Shown here one piece after another: positions 49,480 through 58,398 of a stretch of 64,000 bases of DNA; position 1 is the first letter of the stretch; every line of letters starts with the position of its first letter. The translations under genes were made by a program, and so were the position numbers. The notes under the pieces are model-generated. The model saw nothing but the letters and a program-made list of their open reading frames with translations. It did no database searches and had not been told where the DNA came from. The stretch is from Eubacteriales bacterium (GTDB lineage Bacteria > Bacillota > Clostridia > Oscillospirales > Oscillospiraceae), in NCBI GenBank assembly GCA_030536515.1, contig JAUNPV010000005.1, positions 1-64,000 of the forward strand, in the 5' to 3' direction.

Positions 49480-50702
49480 GCCATTACCCCTTCCCCGATA
49501 CCCGAAGGAGCCGGGTGCTGTTTGGGCTGTTTCTGGCGGCCATGCTGTATCTGGCCAGAGACACCCTGCTGACCAGCTCGGTGCTGGGCTTCGTCCGGGC
49601 CCAGGTGCTGATGCTGGCGGTTATGGCCGGGGCGGCGGTGGTGTTTATCGTCTACAACCGCCATGCCTGGCGGGCGCTGGTGAAAGACCGGCGGCTGATT
49701 GGCCTGGCTCTGGTGTCCGCCGGGCTGCTGCTGCCTATGGTGGGCAAGCAGGACTGGCAGCTGATGTATTTCAGCGTTCTGGTGTGCGTGTGGTTTGGGG
49801 TGTTTCTCACCTTTTTCACCGACAGCAATCAGGTGGCCAGGACCTATGTGCTTATCATCACGGCGGTGGGGCTTTTTTCCCTTCTGGCAACCTACGTCCT
49901 GCGGCGGCTGCCCGATGCAGGCCTGCTGGCCGTGCCGGTGTTCACCAATTCCAAGGACATTCCGTTTTACAACTTTTTGCTTTCCTATGTATCGGTAAGC
50001 TACGATAAAAACAGGAATTTCAGCATTTTCAGAGAGCCTGGGGTCCACCAGTATTTTCTCCTGCTGGGCCTGTTTCTGAACAACTACCTGGTCCGCTGGG
50101 AAAAGGAGCGGAGTCTGTGGCTGGTGAATCTCGCCCTGGGGGCGGTGATGCTGTCCACCCTGGCCACCGGCGGGTATGTGGAAATGGCCCTGTTTGCTCT
50201 GCTGCTGTTTTTTGACAAAAAGCTGTACAAAAACAAATACATCCTCCTGACGCTGGCGGTGCTGCTGGCCGCCGGGGCGGCTCTGGTGCTGCGGGCCTAT
50301 TTGGAGCAGAATATGCTCTGGTGGGAGATTTACGCCATGTTTATCAGCAAGTTCAGCGGCCAGGGAACCTCGGTGTCCGACCGGGTTGGCTCGGTGGCGC
50401 TGAATCTGGGGTTCTTCCTGAGAAGCCCCCTGTTCGGTGCGGACATTGCCGAGGTGCTGTACGCCATTGAAAACAACACCAGTTCCTCGCTGCTGATGTT
50501 CGCCATCTTCGGCCTGTTGGGGGGTCTGCTCCATGTGGCCGGGTGGATTGCCCTGGTGTGGAAAACGAAGCGGGGGCTGGTTGCAAAGCTGGGGCTGCTG
50601 GCGATTCTATTTATGTCCTTCAATACCCAGAATCTCATTGCCGACGTGTTCTTCTGGCTGCTGCCCACCATGGCGCTGACGGAGAGCCTGCGAAAGGATT
50701 GA
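49476..50702 (+). CDS. Wzy-like polysaccharide polymerase (O-antigen polymerase type)
   Basis: A 408-aa protein with ten to twelve membrane segments and one larger loop (about 180-240, FSIFREPGVHQYFLLLG). Sequence conservation in this family is weak. Placement between glycosyltransferases and flippase, the topology, and the REPG stretch typical of such polymerases support the call. It would join lipid-linked repeat units outside the membrane. ATG at 49476 follows AAAGGAG. Confidence 0.72.
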   Translation: MSHYPFPDTRRSRVLFGLFLAAMLYLARDTLLTSSVLGFVRAQVLMLAVMAGAAVVFIVYNRHAWRALVKDRRLIGLALVSAGLLLPMVGKQDWQLMYFSVLVCVWFGVFLTFFTDSNQVARTYVLIITAVGLFSLLATYVLRRLPDAGLLAVPVFTNSKDIPFYNFLLSYVSVSYDKNRNFSIFREPGVHQYFLLLGLFLNNYLVRWEKERSLWLVNLALGAVMLSTLATGGYVEMALFALLLFFDKKLYKNKYILLTLAVLLAAGAALVLRAYLEQNMLWWEIYAMFISKFSGQGTSVSDRVGSVALNLGFFLRSPLFGADIAEVLYAIENNTSSSLLMFAIFGLLGGLLHVAGWIALVWKTKRGLVAKLGLLAILFMSFNTQNLIADVFFWLLPTMALTESLRKD

Positions 50703-50704
50703 CC

Positions 50705-51514
50705 ATGGAACAGGAACTGCTGAAAAAAATCCAGCCGGTGCTGCTGGAAATGCTGAAGGAGATTCAGCGGGTCTGCCAGGCCCATGACATCCCCTATGTC
50801 CTCTACCGGGGGACCCTCCTGGGGGCCGTCCGGCACCGGGGCTTCATCCCCTGGGACGACGATTTGGACGTGGCCATGCTCCGGGCGGATTACGAAAAAT
50901 TCTGCCGCATCGCCCCCCAGGCCCTAGGGCCTGCCTACTGTTTCCAAACCTGGCACAATGACCCCGCCTACGCCCAGCCCTTCGGCAAGGTCCGCAAGCG
51001 CAACACCCGCTACATCGAAGCCAAAAGCGCCCCCCTGGCGGAAAACGGCTTCTATGTGGACGTGTACCCCCTGGACTTTGCCCCGGCGGCGGAGAAGGAG
51101 CGGAAGGCCCTGGCCCGGCAGCTGCTGCATCTTTACCGCATCAAGCTGATGAAATCCGGCTACACCCCCTGGCGGGAGGAGACGAGGACCGTTTGGAAAA
51201 AGCGGCTTGGGTACCTGCCTTACCAGGCGGCGGCCCTGTGCATCCCCAATGGGCGGCTGGTGGAGGCCTACGAAAAGCGCATCCGCCGGGTCCCCGCCGG
51301 GGAGATCCTCTATGAGCAGAGCGCCCTGCCCAAGACATACTATTTTGAAACCGCCTGGTTCCGGGAGCTGGGGGAGTATGCCTTTGAGGACGGCTCCTTC
51401 CGGGGGCCTAAGGACTTTGATGCCTGCCTCAGCGCCCTCTACGGCGATTATATGCAGCTGCCCCCTGAGGGCCAGCGGGAAAACCGCCACCAAATTATGG
51501 AAATTCTGTTCTAA
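50705..51514 (+). CDS. licD: LicD-family phosphotransferase
   Basis: A 269-aa protein with the LicD nucleotidyltransferase-fold signature YVLYRGTLLGAVRHRGFIPWDDDLDVAM (about 37-64; the DDDLD acids bind metal). LicD enzymes add phosphocholine or other phospho-substituents to surface glycans. No licA/licC choline genes are in the window, so the donor is uncertain. ATG at 50705 is 2 bp after the polymerase stop. Confidence 0.87.
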   Translation: MEQELLKKIQPVLLEMLKEIQRVCQAHDIPYVLYRGTLLGAVRHRGFIPWDDDLDVAMLRADYEKFCRIAPQALGPAYCFQTWHNDPAYAQPFGKVRKRNTRYIEAKSAPLAENGFYVDVYPLDFAPAAEKERKALARQLLHLYRIKLMKSGYTPWREETRTVWKKRLGYLPYQAAALCIPNGRLVEAYEKRIRRVPAGEILYEQSALPKTYYFETAWFRELGEYAFEDGSFRGPKDFDACLSALYGDYMQLPPEGQRENRHQIMEILF

Positions 51515-51527
51515 GGAGTCTGCCGCC

Positions 51528-52628
51528 ATGAAGCGTGTCCTGTTTCTGACCAACTACGCCTCTCCCTACCGGGTGCGGTTTTTTGACCAGCTGGGGAAAA
51601 GCACCAGCCTCACCGTCCTGTGCACCGAGCGCATCGAGGAAAAGACCCATCGGGACGCCGGCTGGTTCGTCTCCGGCCAGGGGCATTTTGACCTGGTCCA
51701 TCTGTCCCGGCGGCTGTTTACGGTCCGGGGCAAGGCCATGTGCCTGGACGTGGTGGACTGGCTGAAAAAGCCCTTTGACACCATTGTCATCTGCGGCTAT
51801 TCCTCCCCCACGGCCATGCTGGCCATGGCCCACTGCCGCCTGCACCGCATCCCCTACTACCTGGAGGTGGACGGAGGCCTGGTCCGCCGGGAGAACCGAA
51901 TCAAATACTGGTACAAACGGCTGCTGGTGGGCTCGGCGGATGCCTGGCTCAGCACGGGACAGCGGACCACGGACTTTTTGGTCCACTACGGCGCCCGGCG
52001 GGAGCGGGTGTTCTGCTACCCCTTCACATCCCTGGAGGCGGCGGACCTGCTGGATAAGCCGGTCGCCGCCGAAGAAAAGGCGGCCCTCCGGGCAGAGCTT
52101 GGCATGGCGGAGGGGCGGATTTTGCTGTCCATCGGCCAGTTCATCCACCGCAAGGGCTTCGACGTGCTGCTGAAGGCCGCCCGGACCCTGCCTGAGGACG
52201 TGGGGGTGTACATCGTAGGCGGCGAGCCCACAGAGGAATATCTGAAGCTCCGGGAAAGCCTGGGCCTTGAAAACGTCCACTTCTGCGGCTTCCAGAAAAA
52301 GGAGGACCTGGCCCGGTACTACAAGGCCGCCGACCTGTTCGTCCTGCCCACCCGGGAGGACATCTGGGGCCTGGTGGTCAACGAGGCCATGGCCTTCGGC
52401 CTGCCCGTCATCACCACCGGCAGCTGCGTGGCCGGTTTGGAGCTGGTGGAGGAGGGGGTCAACGGCCTGCTGGTCCCCGCCGGGGATGCGCAGGCCCTGG
52501 CCCGGGCCATGAGCCGGGTCCTGGCCGGGGACATGGCAAAAATGGGCGCCGCCGCCCTGGCCACCGCCGGAGGCTATACCATTGAGAACATGGCAAAGGC
52601 TCATGTGGAAATTTTTGAAGGCAGGTAA
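51528..52628 (+). CDS. Glycosyltransferase family 4
   Basis: A 366-aa GT-B protein: RVLFLTNYASPYRVRFFDQLG opens the acceptor domain; ILLSIGQFIHRKGFDVLLKAA and LPTREDIWGLVVNEAMAFGLPVITT mark the donor domain with its Glu pair. ATG at 51528 follows AAGGAG. Linkage unknown. Confidence 0.88.
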   Translation: MKRVLFLTNYASPYRVRFFDQLGKSTSLTVLCTERIEEKTHRDAGWFVSGQGHFDLVHLSRRLFTVRGKAMCLDVVDWLKKPFDTIVICGYSSPTAMLAMAHCRLHRIPYYLEVDGGLVRRENRIKYWYKRLLVGSADAWLSTGQRTTDFLVHYGARRERVFCYPFTSLEAADLLDKPVAAEEKAALRAELGMAEGRILLSIGQFIHRKGFDVLLKAARTLPEDVGVYIVGGEPTEEYLKLRESLGLENVHFCGFQKKEDLARYYKAADLFVLPTREDIWGLVVNEAMAFGLPVITTGSCVAGLELVEEGVNGLLVPAGDAQALARAMSRVLAGDMAKMGAAALATAGGYTIENMAKAHVEIFEGR

Positions 52629-52632
52629 CGCT

Positions 52633-53793
52633 ATGAACATCATCTACGCCGTGACCACCTGCTCGGACCGGACCTACAAGGCCCTGTTCGACCGGGTGAA
52701 GGTGAAGCCCGCCTTCCAGTCCCAGAAATACCACCGGCTCCTCATCGAGGGGCTGGCCGCCCACACAAAGGTCACCGTGGTGGCCAATCCCCCGGTGAAC
52801 AGGCAGGTGCTGGACAGGCAGCTGCTGCGCCTGCCCCGGGAAACTGAGGGCGGGGCTGAGTACCGCTACCTCCCCGCCGTCCGCAATCCGGCGCTGAAAG
52901 CGCTGGTGGTGGGCTTCGGCACCTTTTGGAAAACCCTGGCCCTGGCAGACCGGGAGTCCGCCGTGGTGGTGGACTGCCTGAACCGGGTGACGGCTCTGGC
53001 CGCCATGGGGGCGGCACGGCTCCGGCGGCGGCCCTGTGTGGGCATCGTCACCGACCTGCCGGACCTGCTGGGGGGCAGCGGCTTTTCCAAAAAATTAGCC
53101 AATTTCGTCATCCGGCACTGCACCCACTACGTGCTGCTGACCGAGGCCATGAACGGTTACTTAAACAAAACCGGCAAGCCCTACGCCATTTTGGAGGGCC
53201 ATTCGGACATCGCCATGGCCCGGCGCACCCCCTCGCTGGAAAAGAAGGCTACCCCCCGGGTCTGCTTTTACGCCGGGGGTGTCAGCAGGCAGTACGGCCT
53301 GCAAAACCTGGTGGAGGGCTTCCGGGCGGCGGACATTCCGAACACCGCCCTGCACATCTACGGCCCCGGGGACTATGTGAAGGAGCTGGAGGCCATTGCC
53401 GCCGCCGACCCCCGGGTGTTCTACGGCGGGATGCTGCTGAACAGTCAGATCATCGTCAAGGAAATGGAGGCAACCCTGCTGGTGAACCCCCGGCCCACCG
53501 GGGAGGAATACGTCAAATACTCCTTCCCCTCCAAAACCATGGAGTATATGTCCACCGGCACCCCGGTGCTGACCACGGTGCTGCCGGGAATGCCCAGGGA
53601 ATACCACCCCTATGTGTACCTGTTGGAGGATGAAAGCGCCGCCGGCATTGAGAAAATGCTGAAAGAGGTCCTTTCTCAGTCTGACGAGGCTCTTTTCCAG
53701 CAGGGCCAGAGGGCCAGAACCTTCATTCTGGAACAGAAAAACAACGTGATTCAAGGGAAAAAGATACTGAAAATGTTAGAGGTGAGCAAATGA
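52633..53793 (+). CDS. Glycosyltransferase family 4
   Basis: A 386-aa GT-B protein. GIVTDLPDLLGG and HYVLLTEAMNGYL in the N-terminal half, CFYAGGVSRQYGLQNLVEGF and SFPSKTMEYMSTGTPVLTTVLPG in the donor half. It starts 4 bp after the previous gene and overlaps the next by 4 bp. Acceptor and donor sugars not evident. Confidence 0.85.
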   Translation: MNIIYAVTTCSDRTYKALFDRVKVKPAFQSQKYHRLLIEGLAAHTKVTVVANPPVNRQVLDRQLLRLPRETEGGAEYRYLPAVRNPALKALVVGFGTFWKTLALADRESAVVVDCLNRVTALAAMGAARLRRRPCVGIVTDLPDLLGGSGFSKKLANFVIRHCTHYVLLTEAMNGYLNKTGKPYAILEGHSDIAMARRTPSLEKKATPRVCFYAGGVSRQYGLQNLVEGFRAADIPNTALHIYGPGDYVKELEAIAAADPRVFYGGMLLNSQIIVKEMEATLLVNPRPTGEEYVKYSFPSKTMEYMSTGTPVLTTVLPGMPREYHPYVYLLEDESAAGIEKMLKEVLSQSDEALFQQGQRARTFILEQKNNVIQGKKILKMLEVSK

Positions 53794-55052
53794 AGCTGCT
53801 GTGGCTGTGCAACGCCGTGCCCGGGGTGGTGGCCTCCCAAATCAGCGGGAGGGAAACGGGGGCGGTCAACTGGGTGGACCATGTGCTGTCGGACCTGCGG
53901 TCCCGGGGCCAGACCATCTGCATCCTCTGCCCGGGAAACGGCGCTTCCGGGGCGCTGGACGGCCTTTGCAGCTACCAGACCTATGTGGAGGGGCGGCCGG
54001 ATGTGTACAAGCCCGCCCTGGAAGCCCAGTTCCGGCAGGTGCTTTGCGCCTTTCAGCCTGACGTCATCCACATCTGGGGCACCGAATACGGCCACACCCT
54101 GGCCATGGTCAACGCCGCCCAGCAGGAGGGGCTGCTGCCCCGGCTGGCGGTGAGCATCCAGGGCCTGTGCTCCGTGGCCGCCCGGCACTATGCCCAGGGC
54201 ATTCCCCATACCGTCCGGGGGCGCTTCACCCTCCGGGATTTTCTCCGCCAGGACAACATCCGCCAGCAGGCGAGGGTGTTCGCCAGGCGGGGGGCCTTGG
54301 AGGTGGAGGCACTGAAAAAGGTCCGCCACGTTATTGGCCGCACCGAATGGGACTTGGCCTGCACCGGCCAGATTAACCCCGGGCGCAGCTACCACTTTTG
54401 CAGCGAGACCCTCCGGGAGCCCTTCTATGCCGGCTGCTGGGCCTACGAGGCCTGCCGGAAGCACCGGATTTTCGCCCCCAGCTGCGCCTACCCGGTGAAG
54501 GGCTTTCACTATCTGCTGGAGGCCTTCGCCCAGGTTTTGAAGGTCTACCCCGACGCCACCCTGGCCGTGCCGGGAAAGTCCTTCCTCCGGACGGATGCAA
54601 AATACCGCCTTCGCCGGGGTTCCTACGACAAATACCTGGCCAAACTGGTGAAGCAATACGGCTTGCAGGGAAAAATCGAATTTTTGGGCAAGCTCTCCGC
54701 CGAGGGAATGAAGGCTGCAAATCTAAGCGCCAACGTCTTTGTCCAGCCCTCCACCATAGAAAATTCCCCCAACGCCCTGGGGGAGGCCATGGTCCTGGGG
54801 GTGCCCTGCATCGCCAGCGACGTAGGCGGGGTCACCAGTCTGATGACCCACGGCACCGAGGGCTTTATCTACGACTCCGCCGCCCCCTATATGCTGGCCC
54901 ACTACATCTGCAAGGTCTTTGCCATGGGGGATAAGGCCGAAGCCCTGGGCCGGGCCGCCCGGGCCCACGCCCAGCTCACCCACGACCCGGAGAACAATCT
55001 GGAAGCCCTGCTTTCCATCTACGAAAAGCTGGCAGGGGAGGGGCGGCCATGA
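53790..55052 (+). CDS. Glycosyltransferase family 4
   Basis: A 420-aa GT-B protein with WLCNAVPGVVASQI at the start, IHIWGTEYGHTLAMV, PVKGFHYLLEAFAQVLKVYPDATLAV and STIENSPNALGEAMVLGVPCIASDVGGV in the donor domain. ATGA overlaps join it to both neighbours. It may prefer a bulky acceptor, given the longer N-terminal half, but this is inference. Confidence 0.86.
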   Translation: MKLLWLCNAVPGVVASQISGRETGAVNWVDHVLSDLRSRGQTICILCPGNGASGALDGLCSYQTYVEGRPDVYKPALEAQFRQVLCAFQPDVIHIWGTEYGHTLAMVNAAQQEGLLPRLAVSIQGLCSVAARHYAQGIPHTVRGRFTLRDFLRQDNIRQQARVFARRGALEVEALKKVRHVIGRTEWDLACTGQINPGRSYHFCSETLREPFYAGCWAYEACRKHRIFAPSCAYPVKGFHYLLEAFAQVLKVYPDATLAVPGKSFLRTDAKYRLRRGSYDKYLAKLVKQYGLQGKIEFLGKLSAEGMKAANLSANVFVQPSTIENSPNALGEAMVLGVPCIASDVGGVTSLMTHGTEGFIYDSAAPYMLAHYICKVFAMGDKAEALGRAARAHAQLTHDPENNLEALLSIYEKLAGEGRP

Positions 55053-56035
55053 GCAAAATCATCAGCGTTATCGTGCCGGTGTACGATGTGGAAGCCTATC
55101 TTCCCCGGTGCCTGGACTCCATTCTGGGGCAGACCTATGCGGATTTGCAGATTATCCTGGTGGACGACGGCTCTCCCGACGGCTCCGGGGCCATCTGCGA
55201 CAGCTATGCAAAAAAAGACCCCCGCATCCAGGTGATTCACCAGAAAAACGGCGGCCTCAGCGCCGCCCGGAACGCAGGGCTGGACCTTGCCGAAGGGGAG
55301 TACGTGGCCTTTGTGGACAGCGACGACTACCTGGAGCCGGAGGCCTATGAGACAATGGCAGCCCTGGCGGAAAAGCACCGGGTCCCCCTGGTGGTGGCGG
55401 GGCGCTGGGATGTCAGCGGCAGAACCGGGGAAAAAACAAGAGGGCTGTGCCCCAGGGCTGAGGAAGCCGTCACCGGCCAGGCCCTGGCGGGCCGGATTTT
55501 CCTGTGGGACGGCTGCGACAGCAGCGCCTGCGACAAGCTCTTTGCCCGGGGGCTGTTTGAACGCATCCGCTTTCCCCTGGGCGTGGTCAGCGAGGACCTG
55601 GCGGTGATGTACCGCATCGCTTTGCAGGCAGGCGCCGCCGCCCTGTGCCCGGTTCCCGTTTACAACTATTACCACCGGCCCGGCAGCATCAGCGGGAAAG
55701 CGCCCATTTCCGACAAAACCTTCCACTTTCCCCGGCATACCCAGGAAATCTACCGTGATATCCGGGACAATTATCCCGCCATTGCCCCCCAGGCCCGGTA
55801 TCTGCGGGTCCGGTCGCTGGTGTATCTGCTGCTGGTGCTGTACCAGCGGGAGGGGGGGAAGGCCTACCGGGCGGAGGAAAAAGCCGCCCGCCGGGAGCTG
55901 CGGCAAAGCATCCCCTTTCTCCTGACCAGCCCCTATTTTGCAGCCCGGGAGCGGCTGACGGCCCTGCTGCTGGCCCTGGGCCTCTACGGCCCTTTGGAAC
56001 AGTTCTATCATAGAATTAAAGGAAACACCCCATGA
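55049..56035 (+). CDS. Glycosyltransferase family 2
   Basis: A 328-aa GT-A enzyme. IISVIVPVYDVEAYLPRCLDSIL, LVDDGSPDGSG and VDSDDYLEPEAYE (DXD metal site) are in the first 100 residues; the C-terminal part has SEDLAVMYR. It is cytoplasmic or membrane-associated and adds one sugar to the repeat unit. Confidence 0.9.
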   Translation: MSKIISVIVPVYDVEAYLPRCLDSILGQTYADLQIILVDDGSPDGSGAICDSYAKKDPRIQVIHQKNGGLSAARNAGLDLAEGEYVAFVDSDDYLEPEAYETMAALAEKHRVPLVVAGRWDVSGRTGEKTRGLCPRAEEAVTGQALAGRIFLWDGCDSSACDKLFARGLFERIRFPLGVVSEDLAVMYRIALQAGAAALCPVPVYNYYHRPGSISGKAPISDKTFHFPRHTQEIYRDIRDNYPAIAPQARYLRVRSLVYLLLVLYQREGGKAYRAEEKAARRELRQSIPFLLTSPYFAARERLTALLLALGLYGPLEQFYHRIKGNTP

Positions 56036-57420
56036 AACAACAAAATCGAGTGGCGATTCTGAACATTGCCAGCACCCTGGTCCTGAACGGCATCGCCTTT
56101 TTTACAGGGCCTCTGTTCCTGCGGCTGCTGGGGCCCACCAACAACGGCATTGTCAACATTTACAACGTCTGGGTCAGCGTCATTGCGGTGGCCTTTACCC
56201 TGCAGACCCAGGGGACCCTGGTGAACGCAAGGCTTGAATACCCGGAGGAGGACCAGAAGCGGTATCAGTCCTCGGTGCTGTCCCTGTCCGTGGTGTCCTA
56301 TGCCCTGTGCGCCGGGGTGGTGCTGGCCTTCATCGGGCCGATTTCGGGGCTGCTGCGGCTTCCCTGGTATGTGGTGGTGCTGATGCTGCTGCACGGCTTC
56401 GGCACCTTCTGCATCAATTTCCTGTCCACCAAGTTCATCTATGAGTTCAAGGCCGGGTGGAAGATGCTGCTGGCCCTGGCGGTGGCGGTCCTCAACCTGG
56501 CGCTGTCCCTGTCGCTGGTTTTGGCACTGCCCTATGAGAGCCGGTTTTTGGGCCGCATCGGGGGCGTTTCGGCCACCTACATCCTGCTGGGCCTGCCTGT
56601 CTGCATCTATGTGCTGGCCAAGGGAAGGACCCTTTTCCACCGGGGCTACTGGAAATTCTGCCTGTTTCTGTCCGTGCCCATGGTGTTCCAGAACCTGTCG
56701 GACCTGATTCTGGGCCAGAGCGACCGGGTGATGCTCCAGCAGATGATGGGCGAGACCCTGGTGGGTCAGTACGGCGCGGCCCTGACCTTCGGCGGCATTA
56801 TGTTCACCATTTTTGGCGCGCTGAACCACACCTGGGTGCCCTTTTTCTTTGAGGATATGAAGCTGGGCCGCCGGGAGGCCCTGGAAAGCCGGACGAAAAA
56901 CTTCCTGGAGCTGTTCACCGTGCTGTCCGTGGGCTTCGTGCTGCTGGCGGCGGAGGTTTACCGGCTCTACGCCAGCGAGGCGTATCTGCCGGGCACGGGA
57001 CTGATTCCCGTGTTTGTCACCAATTATTTCCTGAATTTTTTGTGCACCTTTCCCATCAATTTTGAGTATTTCAAGAAAAACACCAAGGTGGTGGCGGTGG
57101 TGACCGTCATTTCCTCCCTGGTGAATCTGGCGCTGAACTATGTGCTGATTAGGTCCCTGGGAATGTACGGCGCAGCCCTGGCCACGGCGGCCTCCCATGT
57201 GCTGCAGCTGACCATGCACCACGGCTACGCCCGTCTGGTGCTGGGCAAAGGGGACTATCCCTTTGCCATGAGGCTGTGGAGCCCCTACCTAATGTGCTAT
57301 CTGGCGGCGGTGGCCCTGGCATACCTCACCCCCGGCGCCTGGTACATCCGCTGGCCCCTGGGCGCAATCATCGGCGTTTGGGAGCTGTGGCGGATAAAAA
57401 AGCGGAAGGTGCTGATTTAA
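56032..57420 (+). CDS. Wzx-type oligosaccharide flippase
   Basis: A 462-aa protein with about twelve to fourteen membrane segments of the polysaccharide-transporter/MOP superfamily. NIASTLVLNGIAFFTGPLFLRLLG opens it, and LILGQSDRVMLQQMMGETLVGQYGAALTFG is typical. It flips the finished undecaprenyl-linked repeat unit outward for the polymerase. Last gene of the first block, followed by a miniature element. Confidence 0.9.
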   Translation: MKQQNRVAILNIASTLVLNGIAFFTGPLFLRLLGPTNNGIVNIYNVWVSVIAVAFTLQTQGTLVNARLEYPEEDQKRYQSSVLSLSVVSYALCAGVVLAFIGPISGLLRLPWYVVVLMLLHGFGTFCINFLSTKFIYEFKAGWKMLLALAVAVLNLALSLSLVLALPYESRFLGRIGGVSATYILLGLPVCIYVLAKGRTLFHRGYWKFCLFLSVPMVFQNLSDLILGQSDRVMLQQMMGETLVGQYGAALTFGGIMFTIFGALNHTWVPFFFEDMKLGRREALESRTKNFLELFTVLSVGFVLLAAEVYRLYASEAYLPGTGLIPVFVTNYFLNFLCTFPINFEYFKKNTKVVAVVTVISSLVNLALNYVLIRSLGMYGAALATAASHVLQLTMHHGYARLVLGKGDYPFAMRLWSPYLMCYLAAVALAYLTPGAWYIRWPLGAIIGVWELWRIKKRKVLI

Positions 57421-57428
57421 CAAACACA

Positions 57429-57610
57429 GTAGGGGAGGGATATTATCCCTCCCGTCGGCCCCCGGCGAGGGGGCCGCAAAAGGCCTTCCCGGTTGGGAAG
57501 GCCTTTTAATCGTTATTACGCCCGCTTCGTCTGAAACGCACCATTCCATCAGATTTATCCGAAAATCCTGGACGGATTTTCGGCGGGAGGGATATTATCC
57601 CTCCCCTACG
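57429..57610. repeat. Miniature element with 26-bp palindromic terminal repeats (182 bp)
   Basis: The left end 57429-57454 (GTAGGGGAGGG-ATATTAT-CCCTCCCG) is the exact inverse of the right end 57585-57610. The class is the same as at 38442-38607, with a different 7-nt centre shared by both ends. Inside are a GGCCCCC...GGGGGCC hairpin, a terminator (57478-57507) and a CCGAAAATCC/GGATTTTCGG pair. Confidence 0.85.
57478..57508. terminator. Terminator inside the miniature element
   Basis: Arms AAAAGGCCTTCCC (57478-57490) and GGGAAGGCCTTTT (57495-57507), symmetric, able to end the first polysaccharide block and the convergent minus-strand pair. Confidence 0.8.
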
Positions 57611-57626
57611 GAGAGACGGCCTTTTA

Positions 57627-57932
57627 TCAGAGATCCTGGATATTCAGCTTGTCCAGCTGCTTCTTTTTTCTGGCCTTTCCCCGGACGGCCCAGTAGATGG
57701 CCAGGAGAATGAGGGTGGGGATGTTGGCAATCAGCAGGACCGCCGCCAACATCACAAGCACCTCCCCGGTGAGAGGGCCCACCACGTTCAGCGGGAAGAT
57801 GAGACTGAGCATCCCAAACAGAATGGGCAGCACCAGCCCGGGCAGGGGGGACTCCCGCTTTGCCAGAAAAATCTCTAGAAAAATGCCCCCTGCGGTCAGG
57901 GCGAGCACCAGAATCAAACCGAACATATTCAT
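57627..57932 (-). CDS. Small membrane protein, function unknown
   Basis: A 101-aa protein with three membrane segments (about 4-22, 31-50 and 57-83) and a basic tail (GKARKKKQLDK). GGAG precedes the ATG at 57932. It lies 5 bp after the DUF2089-type gene and shares its transcript, so it is probably the target or partner of that regulator. No family recognised. Confidence 0.65.
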   Translation of the reverse strand: MNMFGLILVLALTAGGIFLEIFLAKRESPLPGLVLPILFGMLSLIFPLNVVGPLTGEVLVMLAAVLLIANIPTLILLAIYWAVRGKARKKKQLDKLNIQDL

Positions 57933-57937
57933 AATAC

Positions 57938-58222
57938 TTACTCCTTTTTCATCTGCTTGTACTGGGTAATCAGGATTTTCGCCGTGTCAAAGTCCAGCTT
58001 ATCCTGAATGGCCAGGTTTTTCACCAGGGCCACATAGGGGTCCCGGTCGGCCTCCTCGGCGGCCTGGATTTTCTGAATGAGCCGGTCCAGCCGGAGCCGG
58101 ACGGTGGGGTAGCTGACCTGATACTGCCGGGCCATTTCCTTTAATGACCCGGAGGCCAGCAGAAACCGCCGGATGAAGGAAATATCCTCCTCCTCCAGGG
58201 ACGAAAGCCATTGGGGAATCAT
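57938..58222 (-). CDS. DUF2089-family helix-turn-helix protein
   Basis: A 94-aa protein. IPQWLSSLEEEDISFIRRFLLASGSLKEMARQYQVSYPTVRLRLDRLIQKI is the DUF2089 pattern with a sigma-like HTH (KEMARQYQVSYPTVRLRLD). ATG at 58222 is chosen because GGAGGG lies 6 nt upstream; the earlier ATG abuts the site. It is divergent from the second polysaccharide block and may act on it, itself, or both. A palindrome lies in its own promoter. Confidence 0.75.
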   Translation of the reverse strand: MIPQWLSSLEEEDISFIRRFLLASGSLKEMARQYQVSYPTVRLRLDRLIQKIQAAEEADRDPYVALVKNLAIQDKLDFDTAKILITQYKQMKKE

Positions 58223-58251
58223 GGGCATCCCTCCGTACTTTAATATTATTA

Positions 58252-58280
58252 AGTATAACATTTCATAATGTTAAAGTCAA
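58252..58280 (-). promoter_or_regulatory. Promoter of the DUF2089 gene with internal palindrome
   Basis: On the minus strand TTGACT (58275-58280) and TATACT (58252-58257), 17-nt spacer. The spacer is almost filled by the perfect inverted repeat TAACATT-TCAT-AATGTTA (58257-58274), a likely repressor site, plausibly for the DUF2089 protein itself. Confidence 0.75.
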
Positions 58281-58330
58281 GTGAAAGGTTTTCCTTTTAT
58301 TTTGGATAATCCATATCGGAAGGTTTAGGG

Positions 58331-58359
58331 TTGAAATCAGGCAGAAATTGGTGTATAAT
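58331..58359 (+). promoter_or_regulatory. Promoter of the second polysaccharide block
   Basis: TTGAAA (58331-58336) and TATAAT (58354-58359), 17-nt spacer, 40 nt before the first glycosyltransferase and about 50 bp from the divergent promoter. Confidence 0.8.
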
Positions 58360-58398
58360 ACAATTATCTCATTATGTCCATTTGAGGGAGGCGGGTCC

